Shown here piece by piece: positions 52,176-59,112 of a DNA stretch of 64,000 nt. Below the pieces are notes generated by a model. It saw only the letters and a program-made list of their open reading frames with translations, made no database searches and was not told the origin of the DNA. Each line of letters begins with the position of its first letter. Position 1 is the first letter of the stretch. The stretch comes from an archaeon (lineage in GTDB: Archaea > Thermoproteota > Nitrososphaeria > Nitrososphaerales > Gagatemarchaeaceae): the NCBI GenBank assembly GCA_021823325.1, contig JAKAOG010000001.1:62001-126000 (forward strand), in the 5' to 3' direction. A program made the position numbers and the translations under genes.

Positions 52176-52781
52176 ATGGAGCTCCTGAGGCTGAAGTCGA
52201 GGATCCGCCTAGCTAACAAAGGGCTCAGTCTCCTCAAGCGGAAACAAGCGGCGCTCATCGTCGAGTTCTTCAAAATCAACAGGAAGGCGCTAGACCTTCG
52301 GAAGAAGCTCAAGCAGACCATGGACAAGAGCTACAATTCGCTCAAGGTGGCGGAAATGTATCACGGGCGGATGAGCATCGAAAGCGTCGCATACAGGGCG
52401 ACCAGGATCCAGGGACTGTCCATCACGACGAGGAACGTTATGGGGGTCCGCATCCCCGAGATAGAGGGGAGGGACGAGAAGTACAGGACCATGAACGAGC
52501 AGTACGCGCTCGTGGGCCTGTCGGTGAAGATGGAGAGTGCGATGGACAACTTCTCGGAAGCGCTTCGCATCGCGCTCGATATCGCCGAGATTGAGAACAC
52601 CCTCAGGAAGATACTAGCCGAGGTCGAAAAGACGAAGAGGCGGGTGAACTCCATCGAGAACGTCCTGATTCCTCGACTGAAGGGGCAGGCGAAGTACATC
52701 TCAATGAGGTTCGACGAGATGGAAAGGGAGAACTTCGTCACCCTGAAGACCGTCAAGGCGAAGCTGTCTGCCGAATCTTGA
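52176..52781 (+). CDS. atpD: A-type ATP synthase subunit D
   Basis: 201 residues, a long coiled-coil protein starting ELLRLKSRIRLANKGLSLLK, the usual subunit D entry. It forms the central rotor shaft with F. The stop overlaps the start of a 41-codon gene (TTGA). Confidence 0.92.
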   Translation: MELLRLKSRIRLANKGLSLLKRKQAALIVEFFKINRKALDLRKKLKQTMDKSYNSLKVAEMYHGRMSIESVAYRATRIQGLSITTRNVMGVRIPEIEGRDEKYRTMNEQYALVGLSVKMESAMDNFSEALRIALDIAEIENTLRKILAEVEKTKRRVNSIENVLIPRLKGQAKYISMRFDEMERENFVTLKTVKAKLSAES

Positions 52782-52903
52782 AAAGCAGAGGACAGAGCTC
52801 ACGCAAAGCATGGCTGGTGAGGAACTTCTGGCTGCTCACCATGATGGTCAACCTCGTCCTGCTGCTGGTCCTTCTCATGCTCCTCATCGTCCTGCTAAGG
52901 TGA
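52778..52903 (+). CDS. 41-residue single-helix membrane protein inside the ATP synthase operon
   Basis: A TTG that overlaps the atpD stop by the TTGA junction used elsewhere in this genome opens a 41-codon frame. The product has a basic N-terminus (MKSRGQSSRKAWLVRNFW) and one long Leu/Val/Met helix (about residues 18-40) ending in Arg. No similar subunit is known to me in A-type ATP synthases. Size and place fit a small assembly or stability subunit near D, H or I, and this is inference. The open frame is short enough to arise by chance, but the coupling and strong helix argue for a real gene. Confidence 0.55.
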   Translation: MKSRGQSSRKAWLVRNFWLLTMMVNLVLLLVLLMLLIVLLR

Positions 52904-52946
52904 CGCCCCTAAAGCTAATATTCCCATAAGGGACGGCCACGAAAAG

Positions 52947-53282
52947 ATGCCCGAAGTCGCCCAGCCCGGGGCCGATCAGGCTGCAGTCATCGAGAAGGTG
53001 AAGATAGCCGAGACCGACGCGAAGTCAAGGGTGACCGAGGCTACTTCTCGGGCGGAGAAGATCAAGTCGGACGCCGTCGCCGAGGCACAGAAGATCCTGA
53101 AGGACGCCGAATCCGCGGGCACAAGTGCGAAGTCTAAGATCGTGCAGGCAGGGAGGGCAGAAATCGAGAAGGAAGTGGCGTCGATAGCAAGAGAGGCGTC
53201 CGAAGGCGCCGAGAAGATCAGGCGCCAGAAGGAGAAGAAGGTGGCAGTGAAGGAGATAATCGAGTCCGTCCTGGGTTCCTAG
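52947..53282 (+). CDS. atpH: A-type ATP synthase subunit H (peripheral stalk)
   Basis: 111 residues, nearly all coiled coil (AETDAKSRVTEATSRAEKIK and following heptads) and a conserved C-terminal KEIIESVLG. It matches AhaH/subunit G, the partner of subunit E in the peripheral stalk. The ATG at 52947 has a TATA-like GCTAATATT about 29 nt upstream, so there may be an internal promoter. Confidence 0.85.
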   Translation: MPEVAQPGADQAAVIEKVKIAETDAKSRVTEATSRAEKIKSDAVAEAQKILKDAESAGTSAKSKIVQAGRAEIEKEVASIAREASEGAEKIRRQKEKKVAVKEIIESVLGS

Positions 53283-53294
53283 GAGGGCCCAGGG

Positions 53295-55232
53295 ATGCTC
53301 ACCCCAGTTCAGATGGATAGGGTAAGGATAATCGCCCTCAGGGAGGACATTTCGCAGATCCTCCATTCTCTACACGAGGCAGGCGTCATGCAGCTTGAAC
53401 AGGTGGAGAGGAGCCCGTCAGAAGGTTTCGGGGAACCCACCCCGCCCGAACTGCAGCGCAGGGTGGCGGACGAGGCGTTCAGGTTCGAAGGTCTCGTGGC
53501 CGCGCTCCCGCCCGTCACGGTCGATGGTCAGCGTCACTTCGAGGGCATAAACGACGTCCTCGCACAGGCAGAAGCGCTAACGATCGACGGCGAAGTCAAG
53601 GGTCTGAAGACCGAACTGGAGTCAGTCGACGTCAGGCTCGCGAGAAACAAGGTCTTCCTGCAAACCCTGGGGAGGATCGCTTCCTTCAGGAAGGACCTTT
53701 CGATCTTGACGGCATCGAGCCTCGTCTCTGGATTCTACGCTATTCCGGAGGACGGGTTCTCCTCTTTCAAGGAAGAGATGCGCACCATCGCCGGCGACGC
53801 GATTGTCGAAAGCTATCACTCTGCGGAAGGGGACGTCACTGCGCTCGTGGCGATCCCGAAGTCGGCCGAAGAGCAGGCGAAACCCATCTTCGAGAAGTAC
53901 AAGGCATTGAAGGCCGACCTGCCGTACAATCTGGGGACCCCTGCAGAGGCCAAGGCGAAGCTTGAGTCTGAGGACGCGGATCTGTCTCGGACGAAAGCCA
54001 AGGCGGAAGAGGGGCTCAGGGCGATATCGCGTGAGCACTACGGCGCAATCCTAGCGATAAGGGAAGCGCTCGCTATCGAGGGGCAGAGGCACGAGGCTAT
54101 CGGTAAGTTGGCCCAGAGCGACAGGACGGTCCTCCTCGAGGGCTGGGTACCTCGCCCCAATGTCCCTGCATTGGAAAAGGAACTTTCAAGCGCAGCCGCT
54201 GGCAGGGTGGTCATCGTCGGAGTGAAGGGCGATTCCGAAGAAGCGCCTACCCTGATGCAGAACAGCAGCAGGATCAAGCCCTTCGAGTTCCTTGTCAGAT
54301 TCTTCTCCCTCCCCAAGAGCGGTGAAATCGACCCTACCATGACCTTCTCCATAGTCTTCCCTATCTTCTTCGGGCTGATGGTCGGGGACGTAGGCTACGG
54401 CCTCGTCATCCTTCTGCTCGGGTTCTATTTCACGAGGATCGGGAGCGGCAAGACTAGCGCCAGGGCGCTCCCCCGGGCGATACGTTCCTTCGGTAGGGGG
54501 ATGATGGGGAAAAGGACCCTGGGAACAATAGGGACGATAATGATGATCGGAGGGGTCTCGGCGATGGTCTTCGGGGCCCTGTTCAACGAATACTTCGGAG
54601 CCGCGCTCCCATGGTACGGGGCTGCGCTGAACGTGGTCGGCCAGCTTCCTATCTTGCTGGTCATCACGATATTCATCGGACTGGGCCACATCACCCTCGG
54701 TTACATCTTCGGAATCTACCTTGGGGTCAAGACGGGGCACCTCAAGCATGCGATAGGGAAGATAGGCTGGCTTGGCTTCATGTGGAGCGGAACGGTGGGT
54801 CTGGTCGACTTCTTCGACAGGGGGCTCTTCCCGTCTCCCATCATTGCAGCATATGCGAGCATAGCGGCGCTCATAGGCTCGGCCGTCGTCGTCGCGGTCA
54901 GCGAGGGTCCAAGGTTCGCCATGGAGATTCCCACTCTCATGAGCCATGTCATGTCATATGCGAGGATTCTGGGGGTCCTTCTTGCTTCGGTCTTGCTCGC
55001 TTCGATCGTTGACACGAGCCTAGGGGCGAGCGTCGGCCGGGCGCCCATCACCGCGACGATCTTCGTCGCTGTCATAGCCATCATGGTCCACCTCCTGAAC
55101 ATCGTTCTTGGGATCTTCGAGCCGTCGATCCAGGGGGTCAGGCTCCATTACGTCGAGTTCTACACCAAGTTCTTCGAGGGGAACGGCAAGCCGTTCTCTC
55201 CGTTCGCCGTGCGAAAGAAGTACACGAAGTAG
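53295..55232 (+). CDS. atpI: A-type ATP synthase subunit I (a-subunit)
   Basis: 645 residues. The N-terminal 330 residues are soluble and partly coiled coil, the rest has about seven to eight helices. Conserved segments are PIFFGLMVGDVGYGL near 355 and the last-helix region SYARILGVLLASVLLASIVD near 552, where the essential Arg lies. It forms the ion channel with the c-ring and anchors the stalk. The gene is 12 bp after atpH. Confidence 0.94.
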   Translation: MLTPVQMDRVRIIALREDISQILHSLHEAGVMQLEQVERSPSEGFGEPTPPELQRRVADEAFRFEGLVAALPPVTVDGQRHFEGINDVLAQAEALTIDGEVKGLKTELESVDVRLARNKVFLQTLGRIASFRKDLSILTASSLVSGFYAIPEDGFSSFKEEMRTIAGDAIVESYHSAEGDVTALVAIPKSAEEQAKPIFEKYKALKADLPYNLGTPAEAKAKLESEDADLSRTKAKAEEGLRAISREHYGAILAIREALAIEGQRHEAIGKLAQSDRTVLLEGWVPRPNVPALEKELSSAAAGRVVIVGVKGDSEEAPTLMQNSSRIKPFEFLVRFFSLPKSGEIDPTMTFSIVFPIFFGLMVGDVGYGLVILLLGFYFTRIGSGKTSARALPRAIRSFGRGMMGKRTLGTIGTIMMIGGVSAMVFGALFNEYFGAALPWYGAALNVVGQLPILLVITIFIGLGHITLGYIFGIYLGVKTGHLKHAIGKIGWLGFMWSGTVGLVDFFDRGLFPSPIIAAYASIAALIGSAVVVAVSEGPRFAMEIPTLMSHVMSYARILGVLLASVLLASIVDTSLGASVGRAPITATIFVAVIAIMVHLLNIVLGIFEPSIQGVRLHYVEFYTKFFEGNGKPFSPFAVRKKYTK

Positions 55233-55320
55233 CTCCGTGGGCCGCCGGACGACCGACGGCAGAATTCATCCGAGTAACAGTTAAAAGTCCCTCAGAGTCG
55301 AGCCGCCTTCGAGTTCGCAA

Positions 55321-55563
55321 ATGGCTTTCACAATGGACCTCCCCACGGCCTTGACATTCATCGCCGCTGCGATTGCGATGGCGGGCGGGCTCATCGCCAC
55401 TGGCATTGCCCAGTCGGGCATCGGCGCGGCAGGCATGGGCGTAGTCGCCGAGAAGCCGGAGAGGACTGGGACCGTCCTCTTCTTCCTTGTGATCCCGGAG
55501 ACGCTCTTCATATTCGGCTTCGTCGTAGCGCTGATTATGATGCTGCAGATACTCCATCCGTAG
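55321..55563 (+). CDS. atpK: A-type ATP synthase c-ring subunit K
   Basis: 80 residues, one helical hairpin. Helix 1 is Ala/Gly-rich (GGLIATGIAQSGIGAAGMG), the loop has KPERTG, and helix 2 carries the ion-binding Glu in VIPETLFIFGFV near residue 60. A TATA-like TTAAAAGT is about 37 nt upstream, so this highly needed subunit may have its own promoter. It ends the ATP synthase gene run. Confidence 0.94.
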   Translation: MAFTMDLPTALTFIAAAIAMAGGLIATGIAQSGIGAAGMGVVAEKPERTGTVLFFLVIPETLFIFGFVVALIMMLQILHP

Positions 55564-55659
55564 CGGAACAACCTCTTCATCCGCCGGCTGAGTCCGACAT
55601 TCAGATACGCTAGAATGGCGCGGCGACATCTGTTGCCCGGGAGAGCCGGCGTTCCGGAG

Positions 55660-56499
55660 TCAGTACTGTCGAAGAATCGAGAAGTCCGATAGGTCAGACA
55701 GGAGCAGCGTAGCCTCGTTGCGGGGCAGGTTCATCAGCATGCGTTTCGCTTCTTCAGCATACGACTGCGCCTGAGCGGTCATCTTCCCGACGACTTCGCT
55801 CTCGCTATGGGTCTTCAGAAGGCCGACCGACACCTTGTCCTTGGACCTCCAGTCGAGCAGATCGTCCTTCAGCTGATACGCGATCCCCATGCACCTGCCA
55901 TATTCGGCGAGCGCCTTCACCTCCTTTTCGGTGCCGCCCCCGATCATCGCTCCCAGTTTCGCAGATGTCTCAAAGAGCGAGGCGGTCTTTTCACTCACGA
56001 TCCTGAGATACTCGTCCCAGGTCAGCTTGTAGATTTCGGGGTCTATTGTGAGCTCTGAGTATTCCCCCTCGGACATCTGCATCGCAGCGTTGCTGATTTC
56101 CTCAGAGATCCTCTTGTCGTCGTACCTTGCGGCGATCGCCAGGATCATGGCGAAGACGAAATCCGCGCTGAGAAGCGAAGCGCTGTACCCGTACTTCAGG
56201 TGGAACGGGACCCTCCCCCTTCTTAGTTTCTCTCCGTCGATGACGTCGTCATGTATTATAGATTCGGTGTGAAGCAACTCCACTGCGACTGCCGCTCCAA
56301 GGACCGAGTCGTCCTTGCTTCCGACGGCTTCCGCGGAGGCCATCAGCATCACAGGGCGGACCCGCTTTCCCCCTTCCGTCATGTACACCAACGGGTCGTG
56401 GAACCTAGAGTGGTTGTACAGCTTGAGTTCGCGCGAAAGGGCGGCGTCAACTCTCTTGGAGTAGGACTTCATCCTTTCCTCTAGCGCCTCCAGCGTCAT
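55660..56499 (-). CDS. Geranylgeranyl/polyprenyl diphosphate synthase
   Basis: About 279 residues from the ATG at 56499; an earlier TTG (56541) is possible. The two Asp-rich motifs are HDDVIDGEKLRRG near residue 84 and LKDDLLDWRSKDK near 210. GGKRVRPVML near 44 is the IPP-binding motif. It extends allylic diphosphates with isopentenyl diphosphate to build the C20 or longer chains of archaeal membrane lipids. Chain length cannot be read with confidence; large residues before the first motif (SIIHDD) should be compared with known enzymes. Confidence 0.9.
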   Translation of the reverse strand: MTLEALEERMKSYSKRVDAALSRELKLYNHSRFHDPLVYMTEGGKRVRPVMLMASAEAVGSKDDSVLGAAVAVELLHTESIIHDDVIDGEKLRRGRVPFHLKYGYSASLLSADFVFAMILAIAARYDDKRISEEISNAAMQMSEGEYSELTIDPEIYKLTWDEYLRIVSEKTASLFETSAKLGAMIGGGTEKEVKALAEYGRCMGIAYQLKDDLLDWRSKDKVSVGLLKTHSESEVVGKMTAQAQSYAEEAKRMLMNLPRNEATLLLSDLSDFSILRQY

Positions 56500-56587
56500 C
56501 GCCCTGTCTTCCGCCAACCTCTCCCCCTCCTCCTGAACCAAGTTTCTCTGGTTCTTATTTAATGAGTTCTCCTAAACGCTGAGGCAT

Positions 56588-57289
56588 ATGCTCGCTTTCA
56601 GGGTGCATCGGCTAGAACTCGCGGGCAGGCACCGGATACTGATGCCAAAGCTCAACAAGGGGCAGATGTCGCTCCTTGCAAGGCGCTTCGATTCCGAGGG
56701 GTTCAGGGTGGAATCGGGCCCGGTGTTGAGTGCGAGGAAGGCTTCGCACGCGATCTACGTCGACCCTGCCGGTCTGTGCTGGGGGTCGCCAGACCCTTCC
56801 GACTATCTGCTGCCCTCCATCCCTGAAGTCCTCAGCTGCGAGAAGGAGAAGGCCTCACTGGACGAGCTCCTGTCGAAGTACTTCGTTTTTTCATACTGGA
56901 GGGCAGAGCATGCTGTCAGAGTCTGCTCCCGCCTGGAGTCTCTAGGAACGTGGGACGCTTTGAGAGCATCTGGCGGCTGTGGGCTAGCTCCTGACGAACG
57001 TCTAATGGCCACGGCTCTCCTTCAAGGGTCTGCGGGGCAATGCAGGCTCGTTACCGACTTCGTCGCCGACGAGTCAAGCGCACTGCTGGTGGGAAGGCGG
57101 ACGTACTATGACTCGAGGTTGCCTGTTAGAGAGGCGTCTGAGACGCTCCGAGAAATGGACGGGGTCGGATCAAGGAACGCATACATCCCTCGAAACGGAG
57201 TGCTCTCCATGACCGACGCATGTCGTAAGGAGACCCTTGCGAAAGCTTCCGAGGCCCTGGGAGAATGGTGCTCCTTTGAGACTTCGTAG
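56588..57289 (+). CDS. Hypothetical protein, lineage-conserved type
   Basis: 233 residues, soluble, no signal peptide and no motif I can place. The sequence is Leu/Arg/Ser-rich with Cys at several positions (for example SRLESLG then GGCGLAP). A phrase VGRRTYYDSRLP near residue 165 and ENGVL-like end region are the most patterned parts. It runs just ahead of the tRNA-Glu gene. The codon use resembles neighbours, so it is likely native. Confidence 0.5.
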   Translation: MLAFRVHRLELAGRHRILMPKLNKGQMSLLARRFDSEGFRVESGPVLSARKASHAIYVDPAGLCWGSPDPSDYLLPSIPEVLSCEKEKASLDELLSKYFVFSYWRAEHAVRVCSRLESLGTWDALRASGGCGLAPDERLMATALLQGSAGQCRLVTDFVADESSALLVGRRTYYDSRLPVREASETLREMDGVGSRNAYIPRNGVLSMTDACRKETLAKASEALGEWCSFETS

Positions 57290-57328
57290 CGGGAAAGCTC
57301 TAATGGGCGACCGGACTGGCCCTGCTCA

Positions 57329-57422
57329 GCCCCGGTAGTATAGGGCCCATGAGGGCGTATAGCCCGGTCAAGTATGCTGGCCTTTCGAGTCGGCGACCCG
57401 GGTTCGAATCCCGGCCGGGGCA
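57329..57422 (+). tRNA. tRNA-Glu(TTC) with a 19-nt D-loop intron
   Basis: Acceptor GCCCCGG/CCGGGGC, discriminator A, anticodon stem CTGGC/GTCGG around CTTTCGA (anticodon TTC), T arm CCGGG-TTCGAAT-CCCGG. The D arm GTATAG...CCCGGTCAAGTATG is split by a 19-nt insert, GGCCCATGAGGGCGTATAG (about 57344-57362). The repeated GTATAG on both sides leaves the exact junction open by up to six bases. Exons total 75 nt. The 3' 18 bases also serve as an integration-site copy. Confidence 0.9.
57405..57422 (+). repeat. att-like direct repeat, left copy (3' end of tRNA-Glu)
   Basis: CGAATCCCGGCCGGGGCA, the T-arm and acceptor end of tRNA-Glu, identical to 58435-58452. Confidence 0.75.
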
Positions 57423-57518
57423 ATCTTGCACATATGCAGCAGCTCAGGTCGTAGCCAGGGACCTCTTCCGCCTCCGAGTAGCAGGGTTGGGGAGAGTATC
57501 TGTGGCTGGCAGCCGATC

Positions 57519-57965
57519 TCAATTGGTCACGTCAGCAGTGACAGTGGGTGAGAGGGCTGTCTTCCCATCCAACCCGAACAAAGTCAGCGTGACCTCGAAG
57601 CTGTTGCCACTGGCAGGATGTCCAATGATGTAACACACAGATGGTCCCCGATAGCCCACGGTGCAACTGGCCGTGGCAAGAGAATTCTGCACCCCGCCCA
57701 CCATGGTCACATTCTGCCCTGTGGTTGCATTGCGGAGCCATGCAACCGCAACGACTGTTATATTGGAGCCGAGGTGATCAACCAACGTTGCGTTGATGCA
57801 GAACGACTGGATAGAGCAGCCCTTTGGGGGTTCGAGGAATGTCACCGGATACTGGGCGTTGGTCGTAGTGACCGTACGTTCATTGGTGGTACCAATCAGA
57901 TATCCTCCCCCAACGCTGACCAAGACGATGAAGGCAAGAATGAAGGCTACCGCTTCTCGCTTCAC
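57519..57965 (-). CDS. Secreted or membrane-anchored hypothetical protein in the tRNA-Glu element
   Basis: 148 residues from a GTG at 57965. A TATA-like GTAAAT is about 28 nt upstream, and an AGGAG run also lies 4-5 nt before the GTG. The N-terminus is a basic KRE then a hydrophobic anchor (about residues 5-26). The outward part is Thr/Val/Asn-rich with four Cys (CSIQSFC, ASCTVGYRGPSVC), which could form disulphides. It is not a known family. The short N-terminal helix followed by a beta-rich domain recalls archaeal pilin-like or surface proteins. It is the largest gene of the element. Confidence 0.6.
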   Translation of the reverse strand: MKREAVAFILAFIVLVSVGGGYLIGTTNERTVTTTNAQYPVTFLEPPKGCSIQSFCINATLVDHLGSNITVVAVAWLRNATTGQNVTMVGGVQNSLATASCTVGYRGPSVCYIIGHPASGNSFEVTLTLFGLDGKTALSPTVTADVTN

Positions 57966-58020
57966 ACTTCTCCTTGGTCCCTGAGGTTGAATTTACGTCT
58001 ACAGGTTAGAACAATTCAGC

Positions 58021-58058
58021 GGCTTGGGTGTGCCCCAGCATCCTTGTGGATGCAAGCC
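58021..58058. other. Nested inverted repeat downstream of the 39-residue gene
   Basis: Inner stem GCATCC/GGATGC with loop TTGT (58038-58053) and outer stem GGCTT/AAGCC (58021-58025 and 58054-58058) with one unpaired side. It begins 9 bp after the stop of the minus-strand gene at 58067, where a terminator or RNA-processing site would lie. Confidence 0.45.
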
Positions 58059-58066
58059 TCCACACC

Positions 58067-58186
58067 TCACTTCGTGCTGGCCTTCGCCAGTCTAGGAAGC
58101 TCCGCCGCGGTCGCCAGCGTCGCATCCTCGGTCATGGCCGCGATAAGGTCGAGCTCGGCCTTCTTTCGCTTCGGGAGTTCCTTCAA
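58067..58186 (-). CDS. 39-residue basic/acidic small protein, second gene of a tiny pair
   Basis: TTG start overlapping the stop of the upstream small gene (TTGA). Product: MKELPKRKKAELDLIAAMTE, then an Ala/Leu-rich helix ending LAKASTK. A charged helical protein of this size, coupled to another small gene, is seen in antitoxin or DNA-binding modules, but I cannot name a family. It lies within the tRNA-Glu element. Confidence 0.4.
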   Translation of the reverse strand: MKELPKRKKAELDLIAAMTEDATLATAAELPRLAKASTK

Positions 58187-58362
58187 CCGGATCCTCTTCT
58201 CAATCTCTCTTCAGCCCGTTTATACCTTTCCGTGAGTTCTCGGTAAAGATAGGACGCCTCCATCGAACTGCTGAACAGGATTTGGATGACGTTCCCTACC
58301 CTCACGAGTCTGATCGAGGTCGTGCCGATGTCGAACTGGCTTGCCTCGACATCCTCAGTCAA
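58183..58362 (-). CDS. 59-residue small protein, first gene of a tiny pair
   Basis: TTG at 58362, 25 nt downstream of a TATA-like TTAAATT (58384-58390), so a leaderless start like others in the window. The product has a beta-rich first half (DIGTTSIRLVRVGNVIQIL) and a basic helix at the end (ASYLYRELTERYKRAEERLR). The frame stops in GSG and hands over to the next gene with a TTGA overlap. No family is recognised. A small toxin-antitoxin or regulator role is a guess. Confidence 0.5.
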   Translation of the reverse strand: MTEDVEASQFDIGTTSIRLVRVGNVIQILFSSSMEASYLYRELTERYKRAEERLRRGSG

Positions 58363-58383
58363 TACTCAACCAGGCAGTTGGCC

Positions 58384-58390
58384 AATTTAA
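58384..58390 (-). promoter_or_regulatory. TATA-like box of the small-gene pair
   Basis: TTAAATT on the minus strand, centred 25 nt upstream of the TTG at 58362. Confidence 0.45.
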
Positions 58391-58417
58391 CCCCCCAATA
58401 CGCCAGAAAGTACCTGA

Positions 58418-58433
58418 GCACCCATATGGGTGC
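58418..58433. promoter_or_regulatory. Perfect 16-bp palindrome beside the right att-like repeat
   Basis: GCACCCATATGGGTGC is its own reverse complement. It ends one base before the att-like repeat at 58435 and is 28 bp above the TATA-like box of the small-gene pair, so it could bind a regulator or a recombination protein. Confidence 0.5.
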
Positions 58434-58434
58434 A

Positions 58435-58452
58435 CGAATCCCGGCCGGGGCA
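58435..58452 (+). repeat. att-like direct repeat, right copy
   Basis: CGAATCCCGGCCGGGGCA, identical to the tRNA-Glu 3' end at 57405-57422; followed by T-ATCTT where the tRNA is followed by ATCTT. Confidence 0.75.
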
Positions 58453-58557
58453 TATCTTTCGAGAAGAGGCAGTGGTATCGATTTGTGGTCTCTGTTCCGG
58501 CGGAGCGACCTCCTGGTTGAGTTTAAAGGTAGGGCAGCTTTGACAAGCTCGGCTCCT

Positions 58558-58932
58558 GTGGACCTCGGTCGCTTCTCAGTCTGCTTGGCGGTCAAGAACC
58601 TGGAAGCATCGAAGGCCTTCTATGAAAAACTCGGATTCACCGCCTCTTCCCCTGACCCCTCTCACAAGAACTGGCTGGTCATGAAAAGCGGCGACACCGA
58701 GATAGGGATCTTCGAAGGGATTTTTGACAAAAACACCCTCTGTTTCAACCCCGGCGGGGCCTTGGGAAAGCCCACGGCTGTTTTCACCGACGTACGTGAG
58801 ATACACCGACAGCTGAAGGCGAAGGGAGTGGTCACAAAGGGAGAAGGCGGCTTGGATTCAAAGAGCGGTCCCGGTGGGTTCGTAGTTACCGACCCCGATG
58901 GCAACGACATCCTGTTCGATCAGCACGTATAG
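58558..58932 (+). CDS. VOC-family protein (glyoxalase/dioxygenase fold)
   Basis: About 124 residues from a GTG at 58558, with a TATA-like TTTAAAGG about 33 nt upstream. The typical start FSVCLAVKNLEASKAFYEKL and the repeat GGFVVTDPDGNDILFDQH near the end are VOC-domain hallmarks. Members bind metal and act as glyoxalases, isomerases, dioxygenases or resistance proteins. The open frame runs upstream to 58282 across the att-like repeat, but that part overlaps the opposite-strand small genes and lacks VOC similarity. Confidence 0.82.
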   Translation: MDLGRFSVCLAVKNLEASKAFYEKLGFTASSPDPSHKNWLVMKSGDTEIGIFEGIFDKNTLCFNPGGALGKPTAVFTDVREIHRQLKAKGVVTKGEGGLDSKSGPGGFVVTDPDGNDILFDQHV

Positions 58933-59112
58933 ACGGCCTACATCACCCAGTCGTCAGCGGGGCTGTGGTCGACCATCTGCGCACCCATCTCTGTTGCGCA
59001 TGAACAGGCCTACGTTGCGTTTTTCTGTGGCGGCCGACCATGCTTTTGAAAATCGCAAGGCAGTTTCTTATATCGGCATAAACGGGCAGGCGAACTCCCC
59101 GAGGATTCTGAC

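Larger units (their letters stand above)
57405..58452. mobile_element. Putative 1-kb integrated element at tRNA-Glu
   Basis: An 18-bp identical copy of the tRNA-Glu 3' end lies at 57405-57422 and again at 58435-58452, with ATCTT just after both. This is how integrated archaeal elements mark their ends. Between the copies are three minus-strand genes (57519-57965, 58067-58186, 58183-58362). No integrase is present inside, so the element is a deletion remnant or is moved by an integrase elsewhere. Confidence 0.65.

Noticed and set aside
57966-58066. A possible extra small gene between the 148- and 39-residue genes
   Set aside because: No convincing frame; the region holds a hairpin and the promoter of the 148-residue gene.
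58282-58557. N-terminal extension of the VOC gene across the att-like repeat
   Set aside because: It would overlap the opposite-strand small gene and the repeat, and has no VOC similarity; a start at 58558 gives a full VOC domain.
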